Assembly (NCBI GenBank): GCA_022316685.1
Contig: JAKJHU010000066.1
Location: 5,267,913 to 5,331,912, forward strand
Origin: Progne subis subis
Taxonomy: Eukaryota > Chordata > Aves > Passeriformes > Hirundinidae
Length of the DNA: 64,000 nt
Reading direction: 5' to 3'
The notes under the pieces are model-generated. The model was not told the origin of the DNA. It worked only from the letters and a program-made list of their open reading frames with translations, and searched no databases. The position numbers were made by a program, and so were the translations under genes. Shown piece after piece: positions 11,823-24,598 of this stretch (its first letter is position 1; each line of letters begins with the position of its first letter).

Positions 11823-14199
11823 TTTACAAACACCTTTTGGGATATGCAGGATTGGGAATGGAGCCTGGCCTTGCTTTTCCAAGACACTCAAAAAACAGAG
11901 TAAGGGGATAGAAGGAATAATGAAGAGGAAAACCCACTCCTGAACTGCAGGTGGAATCCTGTGCTGGGAAAAAATCCCAGTTTCTGATGCTGTAGGAGAA
12001 TTTAGGGGGGGGACAGGGTATGTTTAACTGTTCTCATAGATTTTTCCAGTAACAGTGCTGCTCTTCAGCCTGGGAAATCCAAATATTCCATCTTTGTCTT
12101 TCCATCCCTACATGGGAGCACCTTGTGACATCCAAAACCACATCTTTGGTGGCTCTGTCTGCATGGTGCTAAAGATCCCATAACGCTGGGAATTAACCCA
12201 AGGCCATTCCTCCCTAATCCAAAATGAGTTTTGATGTCCGGAGTTGCCCGTGGCTACTGTTGGAATGAATTAAGATTCCAGCGTTGCCTCATATTTGCTA
12301 ACTCGCCGTAGAATGAACTCAGAGTCAGATCCTCATTTAGTTAAAATAAATGTACTTCCATGGTTTTAAACAAATTTCAACCAGTGGACGATTTTGCCGG
12401 GGGGGGATTTAAGAGGCTGCGTGTCGGATCAGGTTCTGAGTTGCATTGTAATGAGCAGAAAACGTGGAATATATGTGGAATTTAAGGGAAGAGGTTTGTA
12501 ACGGGCTGTTTTTTACCTCACGCCTCATTTTCCTGATAGGAGTGGAAACAAATGATTGTGCCATTGGGCTGGGGTGGAAATAAATGGATGTGCCACCAAA
12601 TGTGCAGCTCCAGGAGGAGAATCAGTCAATACAACTTTGGAATGAACATTCCTTCGTGTTCAGCTGGTAGATGCTGCTTCCCCTGCTTGTTTTTGTTGTT
12701 CGGGCCTTGTGAAGAAAACATTTCAATGAAGGAAAAGAGATCAAGGAATGTTTTCAAAGCCAGCTCTTCCCCCCACAAACCTTTCAATCTCCCGGCTCAT
12801 TTTCCGTACTCCGTGACCCTCTTGAATGTCATCTGCTCTTTCCCAACCGTAAAGCTTTTCCTCTCTCCTTTCCCTTGTGGGTCTCCTCTCTTCTGAGCTG
12901 GCCTTTCTTCCTTTGTGAGTCTTCCCTCCTCCTCCTCATCCTCCTCCAGCTGCCTCGCTGGGGCCGACATCTTTTGTCAGCCTTATCAGGCAGATCAGAG
13001 GACTCGGACTGGGGGGAACTGGTACAAACTCTTCTGGGTCAACAGTTTGTTTCCCGATGATCCTTTGATTTCTCAGGACAAGGCGTCATTGATCCATGTC
13101 ATTGATCCATGTCAAATTTGTGGCTAAGCCCAAGTTTGGACCAGTGTGGGTTTAACCAGCTGAGGTTTTGTGGGGTTTTCTTTTGGGGTTTTTTTGCGTT
13201 TTTTGTTTTGTTTTGTTTGTTTGTGAGGGAAACAGTGATTTGGAAGAAAGGACAGAGAAGAATTGGTGGTTGAGTTTTTAGCTCTTTTCTCCCTGAACTT
13301 CGCGTCTCTTGGGTTTTTAATAAATGGCCTCTCTGGGCAAAATAGGGTAAGAAAATGATCAGGATGGTCAAGGGAGATAACTTGAGATTTTGGCAGGTTT
13401 GGCTTGTTTTACTTTCTAACTCTTCCAAGGAATCCTTGGCCTTCATAGATCCACCCCCACAGCTGGGAGATGCCGCTGGGTCATTCCCACCTGGTTATTT
13501 TGAGCAGTTGCTGCATTTCCCTCCTCTGACACTCAGCAGTGGCTTTCTGGGTACCTTTACTGCAGGGGTTTGAATGAATGTCCCTTGACCTTACATGAAA
13601 GGCCAAGAACATCCCTTCAGATCATGGAATTAATGTCTTCTTTTTTCCCCATTCTGTAAAACGTTCCTCCTCTCTCTTAACATCGAGCTTTCCTCTCCCC
13701 CTGAACTGGAAGGAAGTAGTTTTTCCGTGCTTCCAAATTCATGAATGTTCACTCAAGAATTTCGGAGTGCTTCTAGCACAGGGGCTCTGTCGCTCTTCAC
13801 CGATCTCCCAACCCTCCCTGCTTACGTGATCCATCATCACCTGTGGCATCCATGGCCCAGTTCCCATTCCTGTCAGCCCAGCCCCAGGAAGGGGCTGGAG
13901 CTGGTTGTGTTTCTGGGTCTCCTCAAGTCCATGGCATCACCCATCAATCAAAAAGCTGTGAAAAGAGCTCCTTGAAGCTCTGCCAGCTCCTCTTTGCCCC
14001 AAATTGGGGGACGAGCTGCCGACAGCTCTCGGGGCCCTGCCAAGAGTGTGCCAGCTCCATCTCAGTGTGGATGAGGAGACTTTGGGATTGCTCCGGGTGT
14101 ACCTGAGCAGATCTCGTGCTCCAGGTGCTCATTGGTGTTTTCATCACAAATCCTGGTTTTTTTGAAGACCTCCTCTCTCAGGTCTCACTAAGCACATGA

Positions 14200-16130
14200 G
14201 GTCAGTTTGCAAATCCTGGAGAGGGAATTTTTATTCTGTAAGAACAATTTGAGGCTTGCCCTACAATGAAGGAAAACCCAAGATACCGATGTGTTTGTAG
14301 TGTTCAGAAAATTAATACACAAACGCCAGAGGTTTGTGTCCAAAAAGGAGACAGAGGAGTCCTTTCACTTTATTCGAATAAAGGGAGAGGCCATGGGGCA
14401 TTTCACCTGGGGTCTCTCAGATTTTTGGAGGACTCAGTCTCCTATTTATCCCAATTTCCTGGCCGCATTTCCCTCTCTCTTTCCCCATTGGCTGAGGTAC
14501 TTGAGAGTTACAGACTTCCCAGAGTGCCTAATACCTAAAATTCCCCTTTAATGTATAAGCCCCCCTTTTAATTTTTAATTCTTATGGAATTTATGGGTTT
14601 TCCCCATTGTTGCTTTCGTCTTTCAATATCCAATTTCATTTATCAGCAAACCAAAGGTTGGTTTGTAAAGGCGAATATCTTCTTTTCCGTTCGTCAATCA
14701 GTGGAATCCTTCCCATTGTTTATCTCATTTCTCAGTGCTGGTTTTATCTATCAGCAGACCCAGGGCTTGTTTGTAAAGACAAATCTGTCATTCCTCACAG
14801 TAGGGACCCAAACGATGCAATTTTTCCAAAAACGCTTCAATCCTGCCCTGTCCCAGTGGCATCACTGGAGTTGGGCCGCTGGAAAAAAGCCTGGCTTAAT
14901 TTACAAACCTGGGAAGAGTTGAGATGTTCGTATTAAAACATAAAATGGGAAAACCTTTCACTCTGCCGCCTCTCTAAAACAATATTCTACGGCATCTAAG
15001 CCTGCCAGAGTGAAATGTAATTTCAGTTTGTATTTGACAATTCGACAGCGACTGGGGTTGGAATGAGCACCCTGTGTTTTATTTTCTGCCCTAACATCTA
15101 CTTAAGGGGAATTACGACTTTCTTAAATCTTTTAACTCGTGCAGTTTATTCTTCGCTTGCTGCAGGTAACTGGATATATCCTTGTGTTTAAAATACTTCT
15201 CTTGGCTTTGGTAAGGAATAAACACTTCTGCTCTAGCTCTGATCTGTAGAAGAATCTGTTGTGTTGTTCAACGCTCTCATCTTTATTCATGTCCCGGGAT
15301 GATTCAGCCTTCCCGGTGAATTACAGGATCGGGAGCCCTTTACAACCAGCGGGAGTTCAGCTGGCATCCCGAATAAACTGGGGGGCTGTTTTAGGGTCTG
15401 GCTGATTTGTTTGTGCTCGTTCAGGATGAGCCCTGCTGCGGTCCGGTCGTTTTTTAGGCTTTAATAACTCACAGAAAACGAGGCGCTGAGGAGGAGCTGC
15501 GAGATTTTTGGCTCTCTCAATTTGACGCTGTTTGATGAGAGATGCCCTCAGAAGTGTTGCCGGCTGCCATCAATGTAAATTCCCTGTCTGGATTCCTTAA
15601 ATCCCGTCTAAAAGCAGAACTGGGGGGGAAGATTAGCAGCTCCCTCGAATGCGGGTAATTCACCTCTCTCTGAGCTGTGCTGGCAGTAATTACCGCGTGA
15701 AGTTCCCTCTGTTTGTTCATCCTTACAGTAAATTAAGGAAAGGAAGATTTGGGACTTGTCTGGAACTTGATGGGCTTCGCAAATAGAGATGTGCCTTCAA
15801 AGAGTCATTTAGAGCAATTATTTGAGAGCAGTTCTTTGCTGATGGAGACAAAACAAGCTATTAGAAGTGGGGGTTTTTTGTTGGTTTTTTTTTTTTAAAG
15901 ACCAGCACAGCAGTTATTTTCTTAATGTGCTCCAGTTTATGGCTTTTTAGTCTGGAATTGTGGAAACCCCCAGCTTCTCACAACTGTTTTTATACATGAA
16001 CAGGGAGTTTGAATTGCTACACCCGTAGCTCTCCTCCCAGAAAACCTCCTGGTGAAGGGCTGGGATATGATACCTGACTATATTTAGATGGATTTTTCTG
16101 ACTGGAGTGGGGCTGACTCGAAAAATCTTC
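14200..16130. other. Repeat-poor, CpG-retaining intron block (candidate regulatory DNA)
   Basis: Nearly 2 kb lack recognisable mobile elements and keep scattered CpG and forkhead-like words (TTTGTAAA near 14662 and 14770; TTTACAAA near 14900). A 36-base motif is duplicated at 14641 and 14749. Regulatory function is inference only; no conservation data are available here. Confidence 0.35.
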
Positions 16131-16152
16131 ATTTTAATATTCCAGCGTGGGG

Positions 16153-16303
16153 TTGTTGTTGTTGTTGTTGTGTTGTTGTTGTTGTTTCTATTTTTTTGGT
16201 TGGTTTTTTGTTTGTTTGGGTTTGTTTTTTTTTTTTTTGTTTGTTGTTTTGTTTGTTGTGTTTTTTTTTTAATTATTATTATTTATTTTTTATTTTTGGA
16301 AAG
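16153..16303. repeat. T/G-rich low-complexity tract
   Basis: An interrupted GTT repeat (16153-16185) is followed by T-rich sequence with GTTT words. Frames read across it as runs of V, F and L are artefacts. Confidence 0.9.
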
Positions 16304-16979
16304 GCGGCACTCTGCCTTTTCAGGGAAAGCATTTTCCCACCAGGCAGTGGGACAGAGGAAACCTCCTTCCCACAGGCACATGGGGACAGGAGAGATTCAG
16401 GACCCGGCACCAGAGTTCATCTGAGCCCCCCAAAAAAAGAGATCCCGGATCTCTAGTGAATCTTTGCAGAGAGACAGCAGCAATTTGTTGGCTGAGACAG
16501 AAGTATAAATTCTGGTTTGTGTCTCCTCTTAGGGAGGTTGTCCACTCCTCTTTAATTCACTTGGGGTGTACCCCCAAAGGTCAGCTCCTCTCAGACTCCT
16601 GAAACAAGCCCCTGCGCTCCATGGATTGGAAGTCATGGCTCTTCTGAGGTTTGCACAAACCCACAGTGAATTCCTGAGCTTCCCTGCTTCCTGAGCTGCC
16701 CTTTGCAGGCAGTCCCAGTGTGTTTTGTGGTGATTTATTTCTCTCCCAAGGAAACGTTCAGTCCCATCTGTAGAGTCAGGAGTACCTGCAGCTTTCTGCT
16801 TTCTCCATTTTTTTTGTGTGTTTTTCTGAGTCCAAACACGGTGAAAACTTGCATTCTGCTTTAGCTTTTCTCATTCTCTGGCTGAATTGGTCTCAGTGTG
16901 CTGAAATCTTCCATTCTCTCCTCCAGTTCCTTTTCCTGCCCATCCTCATTCCTGTCTATACCAGCTCCACCTTCACAGA

Positions 16980-17062
16980 ACCACCACTGAAGTGTTTGGG
17001 TTGGAAGGACCTTCCTGGTCATCCAGTTCCACCCCTTTGCCATGGGTAGGGAACATTCCACG
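16980..17062 (-). repeat. CR1 tail fragment
   Basis: AAGTGTTTGGGTTGGAAGGA and CCAGTTCCACCCCTTTGCCA are the reverse-complemented CR1 3' end. It may be the tail of the same insertion as 17485-17790, with decayed sequence between. Confidence 0.75.
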
Positions 17063-17484
17063 AGATCCATTTCCCTCCTGAGGATTTCTACAGGAAACCC
17101 AGTTTTCCTCTTCGCATGTCTGTTTTTGGAAATTAGAATTGATGCGTTTTTAGGGACACACAAGGAGCAGCTCTGTGTGATCACATCTCCTCTGGGCTGA
17201 ACAAGTGCTGCTTGTTCCAGAGTTATCCCTGCACATCCAGAGGTTGTGGGTCTTGGGAAGTGATAAAAGAAATCCTGGGAGGACCAAGTCCAGAGGGAAC
17301 TCTTGACTCTGCAGCTTTGATGACCAGTCCAGAGTCTGTTCTTGTGGCCTGGCTTGTTTGCTCCTTGGATGCATTGGGACACTTTGGGGCAGGTAAATCT
17401 CAGTTCTTCCCTCTCCTACCTCCCTGCAAAGGCAAAGCAGGGCCCGGCGTGCAGCTCAGCTGCCTCTTGGACTGCAGCATTCCC

Positions 17485-17790
17485 ACCAGGCTTCCCGCTC
17501 TCCTAGTTCTTGTGGCCTCCTCTGGACTCGCTCCAGCAGCTCCACGTCCTTGTGATGTGGAGGCAGCTCTGCAGGTGGGGTCTCACCTGAGCTGGGCAGA
17601 GGGGGATGATCCCATCCCTCACCTCCTGCTCACGCTGGCTCAGGATTCTCTTGGCTTTCTGGGCATGTCCAGCTTCTCATCCACCAGCACCGGTCCCTCT
17701 GGTCAGGGCTGCTCTCAATCCCTTCTTTAGGAAAACCACTTCAGCACCTTGCACTTGCCCTTCTTGAATTTCATCAAATTCACCCCTCTT
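17485..17790 (-). repeat. CR1 LINE fragment from the reverse-transcriptase region
   Basis: The + strand contains TGGCCTCCTCTGGACTCGCT, GGCTTTCTGGGC, CTTCTCATCCACCAGCACC and TTGCACTTGCCCTTCTTGAA, the reverse complement of the CR1 C-terminal RT region well known from chicken. The frame is broken. Confidence 0.85.
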
Positions 17791-18444
17791 CGAGCTGATA
17801 AAAAAAACCAAAGCTTTAACCAGCAGCTGCTATGACAGGAATTTAAACTTTGGATTTGGAAGCTGCCGTGCTGTAAGCGATACAGGTACCCCTCCCCTGA
17901 GTGCTGTTCCACGGTGTTTTTCTTTACAAAAACACCGGGATTGAACACTGGCGCTGTTCCAGGATGTTATTGGGGGCTGTTAAAGACCCAGGAGTCATCA
18001 GAGGTGGGATCAGAAAAAGGGGATGAGGAAAAGCCATCAGCTCTCTTGTTGCTGAAACAATGGCAGATGGGGCACACAGAACGAGCTATTGAACGACAGC
18101 AATCGAAAATGAACTCTATTACTTCTCACTCACTCCTTCTGTCAGCGATTGAGGCATTGCAGAGCACGAGCAGGAAAATAACAGGTTGCTTTCACAATGG
18201 GAGAAGTTTAACAAGCGCTAAATCATTCATTCGACGTTGGGGCTGTCGTCAGTGAGACTTCACCCAGTGCTGCTGGTTCCTGATTGTTCCCTTTGCCTTT
18301 CACACCCAATCTCCCGGCAGCGAAGCCTTCAGCATCCCGATTTACTGCCTGCGGAGTGGGATCGAACCGCTCAGGGCTGTGATGAGGGAGATGCTTCAGG
18401 GTGAGGCTGAAGGCAGAGGTTTCCACACAAATCCCCTGCCAGGC

Positions 18445-19105
18445 TGTCCTGGTTTGGAGACAAATTTGGGGGAAAACCCCTGTATAGGATCCCTCTGGGA
18501 AGCAAACCCAAGTGGCCCCTCCCTCCAACCAGTCCGAAAAAAAAAAAACCTTTGTGGAGAAAAGTGGAAAAAACTATTTTACTAAACAAATAAAGTGCAT
18601 ACAAGTATAAAGAATGAATAATATGAAACAATAAAACCTCTCGTTCTGGAGTGAGATGGCAAATTGAGAGAGTCCTTGCCGTGGGTGGAGCTCGGCTCTC
18701 TCTCAGTCTCTCCTCAGTCCCAGTCCCTCCGGCGCTGCTGGAAAATGCCGAGCTCCAGGCCCCGGTGGGCCGCAGGTGCAGCCCCCAGTGCTCCCCTGGG
18801 TTTTTTCTGTCCAGAGCAGGTTTAAACAGTTCCAAGAAAAAGGAAAAAAACCAGTCCAGGGAACTTCTCTGCCCTAGCTAGCTGAAACTAACTAAAAGCA
18901 AAAAGATCTCTGTCCTGCAGTCTCTCCAAGCCTCCGCTGAACACTCAACCCAGAGAAGAATGTGGAGGAGTCGGGCAGTTTTCTCAAAACAAACTCCGCG
19001 CTTCTCCTTGCCCTTAGAACCAGTCTTAAAGGCACAGGACTCAATATACAGCACAAACAGAACAGACAATTGGGGATACAAGCATCATAAAGTCACCCTA
19101 GGACA
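18445..19105 (+). mobile_element. Solo LTR, 661-bp avian ERVL-like family, copy A
   Basis: The element starts TGTCCTGGTTTGG and ends CCTAGGACA (TG...CA ends). It is flanked by imperfect 5-bp duplications, CAGGC and CAGCC. TATAAAG at 18606 followed by AATAAA at 18630 suggests + orientation. The TGTCCTGGTTT start and 5-bp duplication fit avian ERVL LTRs. No internal retroviral genes are present. Confidence 0.85.
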
Positions 19106-19844
19106 CAGCCACTTTTCAGCCCAGCCCATCCCAAAATGGGCTCAAAATAGCTCAAGGTAATCAGTGGCCACATCCCAGACCCCGTCGGCTGCCCGGTGCT
19201 TTCACTTCCATTTGGATCCATTCCAAATTCCCGGAGATCAAAGGCTTGGAGTGTGAAGAGCCCGTTCATTATTCCAGCCCTGAGTCTTAATCACCAGCAG
19301 CCTAATTTGGCCCATTAGGAGCAGTAAATATCTGAGTTAGGGTGTGCAGCCCTCTTCAGGCTTCACTCCCTAGAACTCTGAAATTTTGCCAATAACAGAA
19401 GTTTTTTTGTGCCTCGACGGCTGTGGACCCCTGAGAGAAATACATGAAATTGTTAGAAACATTTTCTTCTTTTTTTGTTGTTGTGTGTGTGTGTGATTTT
19501 TTATTTTTCTCCCCCCTCATTTATTTCCCACTCCTGTGGTTCAGGGTGTACAAATCAATATAATCACTCTCTGGTCCTGATTTAACATTTTTTCAGCTCT
19601 GAATGCAGGAACTGAGTTACCTCAGAGAAGCTGCTTCGCTCTGGATAATTTGGAGGCTTGTTGCTAATATTTAGCAATTTGGGCAATTTGTACTTGGTTG
19701 CTTTTTCCTCTTTTCACTGATCTCACCCAGTGCTTCTCCCTATGTATTTGTGTCCCTCAGTGATGCTGTGCAAAGCCTCTCTCCTAGGATTTTCACCCGT
19801 CCAGGGGGGAAAATGAGACTTTGCCTCTTCTGGGAGCATCCTGA

Positions 19845-19990
19845 GTTGTAAGGGACTCACGAGGATCCTTGAGTCCAACTCCTGGCCCTGCACAGGACAC
19901 CCCAAGAGCTGTCCGTAACTCTCAGAGGGATAATCCTTCAACATCAGAGCCCAAATCTGACAAATCTGAGCCCAAGCTGCTCTTTCCACA
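19845..19990 (-). repeat. Diverged CR1 fragment
   Basis: GAGTCCAACTCCTGGCCCTG and CACAGGACACCCCAAGAGCT resemble an older CR1 subfamily tail. Confidence 0.6.
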
Positions 19991-21026
19991 GCGAATTGAG
20001 GGAAGCAGAGACCCAACAGCCCCATGGAAAAGATTGTGGCAAAGCCAAGCTGGCATTTGAACAGCAGCAAAAAAATGGGATAACCCTTGGTTTGCTATCC
20101 CATCAAATACGGAGCAGCAGAACAATCTCATCAGCAGAAGGAGGAAAATCACGGAGTTTCCCATGATTTATTACCTGGAGATCTCCTGCCTCGTTTGCTG
20201 GGAGTCAATATTTTGCCCACCAGCCGTGGAAGCCTCGCAGGACGTGAACGTTCCCTTCTGAAGTAGCTCCCACTGGCATTTCTTTAATGAACTCATAATT
20301 TATGGGCCGTGTTTTACATCTCCTCCCCGTGCCCCCAGAGCTTGTTCCAGCCAGCTCTGGAGAAATGAGCTGTGGAGTTGTTACTCTCCTTGATTAAGTC
20401 AATAAAATCCATTTGTCTTGTTAGGTGAGGAGCTCTGTTTGGCCTCCCAGATTCTGCTTTTTTGGGGGGAAAAAGCAACAGCCAAGGCGATGATAAAATA
20501 TGTGAGAACCAGAACTGACCAGGCAGTGTCTGGAATTGAGGTGATGATCTGCAATTCTCAGATGGTGGCAGTGATTGTTCTACTGGAGAACGTTTTGTTG
20601 GTTTTAGATGATGGATTTTAATGATTTGGGTTTGTGTTGTTTTTGTTTTTTTTTTTAATAAATTATCATTGCTGTGAAAGATAGGACATGGTTCATGTGC
20701 TGTCTTTCCCAAGGATCAGCCAGAATTCTGCACCTTCATCCCAAAAAGTCACATTCCTGTGTTTCACTTGTTATAACCTTAACAATATCATCAAGGCCAG
20801 GGGTTTTGGTTTTGTTTTTATTATTTTTATTTTCATTTTCACCTGCTGTGATTCTCAAATTGCACCTCAAAGGGCTCCTTGTCAAGGGTGGTGGTTCCCA
20901 GTTTAATCTAGTTTAACAAAAACAGTGTTTGTCTATTAACTTTCTTCCTGATCATGAAAAACCTCCTCAGCTCCCTCAAGAGAAATACGAAACAGAATTA
21001 AATAAAATTAAATAGAATTAAAATCC

Positions 21027-21153
21027 AGCTTTCCTGGATCCCTGGAAGTGTCCAAGTCCAGGTTGGATGGGACTTGGAGTATCCTGGGATGGTGAAAATA
21101 TCCCTTCCCATTGGAGCCAGGTGGGCTCCAAAGTCCTTTTCAACCCACAGAGC
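21027..21153 (+). repeat. CR1 tail fragment
   Basis: CCTGGATCCCTGGAAGTGTC, CAGGTTGGATGGGACTTGGA and TCCTTTTCAACCCACAGAG match the CR1 3' region. Confidence 0.75.
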
Positions 21154-22454
21154 TCAGTAAACGCAGCCCATGTGTGAGTCCTTCTGCCAGCAGCATCGAG
21201 GCTTTCAGATCTTTTTTAAAATTCCCTAAATCTGCTCGTGGCCAGGCAGGCTGGGCCTGGTGGAAGCTTGGTGGGAGCAGCAGCACTCAGGTGGATGCGG
21301 AGGGATCAGAGTGATTTTTATTTATTTTTTATTATTATTATTATTCCTGTAACTCTTGGGGAAACACTTTCCTGAGAGAACAGTGCCCTGACCTCACTAA
21401 ATTGGTTTTATCCCATTTTTGAGCGCTGCCAAAGCCCCAAAGGATTGGCAGGAACAGCAAGGACCAGGCTCCTCTTGAGTTCCTCTTCTGCATTTTCTCC
21501 CTGCACTTTCGAGTGTTTGAGTGTCTGTTCTGGTGTTCCAGCTCCCACACAAAACCAGCCCAGGGATTCCTTCTCCTGGTTGCATCACAGCAGAAAAAAG
21601 CCAAATTTGGGCTGTTTTGTTTGATTATTTGACATGAGCTAGTACTGACGCTTCAAAACAGGCAACAGTTTCTGAGCACAAACGTGCTCAAAAAACTTTC
21701 GGAATGTCTCTTTCAGCGCTTTCCAATGTAAACTCCCAAATCCCTCCTGGAGTTGCCTCAGAGCTGTCACATTTTTGGGCTGCCTGTTGTTCTGCAGCGC
21801 CTTTGCAATTGCTGATTCACGGAGCAATAAACCCCCAGGACTTTGGGTTGGAACCTCTGAAAACAAAAGCAGCACGGGAGGAATGGATTTCACCTTGCCA
21901 TGAGGAGCTCTTGGCAACATTAAGAGTCTGCAGAGACAATCCATCTTCCTCTCCCTTGTAACTGCCGTGCTGAAAATCCCATTGTGAGGCAATAAAAAAA
22001 GGGGAATATTCTCATTTAACTGAAGAGTTTTTTGCATCAGATCACCTTTTTAGGGCTCTCTTGGAGTGCTGTCTGCTCAGCTGAGGTACCGAGCCAGTTT
22101 AACCGGCGGTGGGTGGCACAGTGACAGCTGCTAAATTGAGATAATTCCACGTTTTCTGATTAGCGGAACTACAAAAGCCAGAGGTGAAAAAAAAACATTT
22201 TAGATTATCCGGGTGCAGTGTCTGTGTTCGTTGTGAGCATTTCGGTGATGAATCAGCCCTTCAGCCTCAGTGGGGGCCAGCAGGGCACGGGCAGACAAAA
22301 AGAGGATGAAATGTGGCTGAAGTGGGCAAACAAGGGAAGAGGGAACAGAAGGATAATCGCTCCCGTTTTACGGATGGGGAATGAACAGCCAGGAAGATCC
22401 AGGGTTTGATCAGAGAATGATTGAGGACCGTGTTCATCACTAAACCTCAGGTGC
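21154..22454. other. Single-copy intron sequence
   Basis: No exon or mobile element was recognised. A short A/T trinucleotide run lies at about 21328-21345. Confidence 0.5.
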
Positions 22455-22560
22455 CACATCCAGGGTTTTCCTGAACACCTCCAGGGATGGTGATCCCAGC
22501 CATTCCCCGGGCAGCCCCTTCCAATTCCTGTTCCAATCCTTGTGGGCTGTTCAATCCTGC
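22455..22560 (-). repeat. Probable CR1 fragment
   Basis: The words TGAACACCTCCAGGGATGGT and CCATTCCCCGGGCAGCC are CR1-like. The fragment is short and diverged. Confidence 0.6.
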
Positions 22561-22667
22561 AGAGCTCTGCACTCCCCTGGCCTTGATCCAGCAAACAGCT
22601 GGAGCAGCTTGGGGTCTTTAATTCCTTGGGGTTTTAGGGAATCAGGAGCTGAACCAAAAATCTGGAG

Positions 22668-22700
22668 CCCTTAAAATCTGATCCCTTAAAATCTGATCCC
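22668..22700. repeat. Two-copy 16-bp tandem duplication
   Basis: CTTAAAATCTGATCCC occurs twice in tandem. Confidence 0.8.
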
Positions 22701-23492
22701 ATCCACCAACTCACAGGAATAGTTTTCCTCCCATTTCTCAGCTTTGCTGATGCATTTGGAGGCAGCAATTGAACATATTTCGGGGAAAAAAAAAACAACA
22801 AAAAACCAAAAAAACAAAGCAAAACACCAAAAACCCAGATGCTTATTTCAAAAGGGAAGAAAGCAGCATTGTTAAAGCTACGTTTAAGTCGTTATCTCTT
22901 CTTGTTACTGCTGCTTCTTTTAAGAAATCTCCCCAGTTCGGCTTTCAGGGATAACAAACCCGAAATGGAAAGCAGAGGTGGTGGCTGCTGGGCTATTCAA
23001 CATCTGGGGGTTGGGAGGCAAAGAGAAAAGGGGGAAATCTATGAACTATCAGAAAGTTGCTGGCTTTTCATTCCCGGATCAATCTGGGATCTCTCAGCAC
23101 ATCACAATGCGAAATGGTGCATAATATCACAGCCCTAAATTGGCCCAAATTATTGTGTTTTTAAGCCAAGCCAGCTTTGTTTAAATAATGGCTTTGCCAT
23201 GGAGATTTGTCTCATTGATTGGATACTTCAGAGTGGCAGAGTGAGAAAAATGAATTTGTGTCAGGCTGAATTACAGGTTTCCATATATTATTTAAGCGTT
23301 GCTCTTTACCTCTCCCTCTGTCACTCATCATTTCCTTGCAGATTGCTCTGGTTTTAATATTTCTCAGAGTTGAAGGTTACTTTCTTCTCCATCAGCAGCT
23401 CCAAAGCAAATGTTATTTTAGTGATGATGTTAATAGTAATTAATAATTACGGGAGTTGTGAATGTGTGTGTTGCCATTCTCCCCCTCAACTC

Positions 23493-23997
23493 TCCTGAGA
23501 CCCCACCTGCAGAGCTGCTCCAACCCTGGGGGCAACAGCAGCAGGACCTGGAGCTGCTGGAGCAAATCCAGGGGAATCCATGGAGCTGCTCCAGGGCTGG
23601 AGCCCCTCAGTTCCCAGGGATCCAGGCTGGGAGAGCTGGGGGTGCTCACCTGGAGAGGAGAAGGATCCAGGGAGAGCTTCCAGAACATTCCAGGGCCTGA
23701 AGGGGCTCCAGGAGAGCTGCAGAGGGGCTGGGGACAAGGCCTGGAGGGACAGGACACAGGGAATGGCTTCCACTGCCAGAGGGCAGGGCTGGATGGGATC
23801 TTGGGAAGGAATTCCTGCCTGGGCTGGAATTGCCAGAGCAGCTGTGGCTGCCCTTGGGTCCCTGGAATGTCCAAGGCCAGGTTGGACACTGGGGCTGGAG
23901 CAGCCTGGGATGGTGGAAGGTGTCCCCACTCATGGCAGAGGTTTGGAACAAGAGGATCGTCCAGATCCCTTACAACCAAATCAGCCTGGGATTCATT
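23493..23997 (+). repeat. CR1 LINE 3' fragment (about 500 bp)
   Basis: It is collinear with the copy at 1914, from GAGACCCCACCTGCAGAGCT to a degraded tail. The open frames here (up to 198 residues) are the decayed CR1 frame and its shadows. Confidence 0.9.
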
Positions 23998-24500
23998 CCA
24001 CAAAAATTCCCTTTTTTAGACTAAAACAGCCTCTGAACAAGGCCAGTGTGGGAGGAGTGCTGAGTTCCACCATCAAGATGCTCTTTCCTGTGGCCGTGGT
24101 TTTATCTCACTGCAGTTGTGTTCTCTCAGCCGACACCATTTCTAAAGTTTTGCAGGGAATTGTGGAACAACCGTAGAATTTCATTTTACAACTCATTGCA
24201 GAGGGTGAAATTGTTCATTTTTGAGCCAGGGTGTAAATGCTAGGGGTTTTTTTGCAGGCAAAAAACCTTAAATTGACTGTCCACTTTCCTTGTCCAGTCT
24301 CACTAAAAAAGCAAGAAACAAACCAGAGTAAAATTAAATTTTAGTTTGGTTTCATAACCGGAAAGAGCAGGTCGATATTTTGTGAAACAGAGGGGAAAAC
24401 TCTTCTTGGAAGAGTTTTCTTCATCTTCAGAGTGTGGTTTATTGTAAAACTTCATTACTTAGAGCTGAATTCGGTGAAAAAGTTCTAAGCGCTGACAGCT

Positions 24501-24598
24501 CCATTCCATTCCATTCCATTCCATTCCATTCCATTCCATTCCATTCCATTCCATTCCATTCCATTCCATCCCATCCCATCCCATCCCACCCCATCCCC
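24501..24598. repeat. (CCATT)n then (CCATC)n microsatellite
   Basis: About 13 perfect CCATT units pass into about six CCATC units. The minus strand reads GGAAT repeats, the same pentamer as the human satellite II/III core. The 90-residue minus-strand frame is an artefact of this array. Confidence 0.97.

Noticed and set aside
16861..17382. 173-residue frame on -
   Set aside because: It spans a CR1 tail and decayed sequence and shows no coherent reverse-transcriptase motif.
18627..18650. AATAAA near CTCTCGTT as a host gene poly(A) site
   Set aside because: It is part of the LTR and is repeated in all three copies.
23462..24176. Frames of 185-198 residues on both strands
   Set aside because: They lie over a CR1 fragment; the same peptide words recur at 1914, 11526, 25462, 47103, 54222 and 55690.
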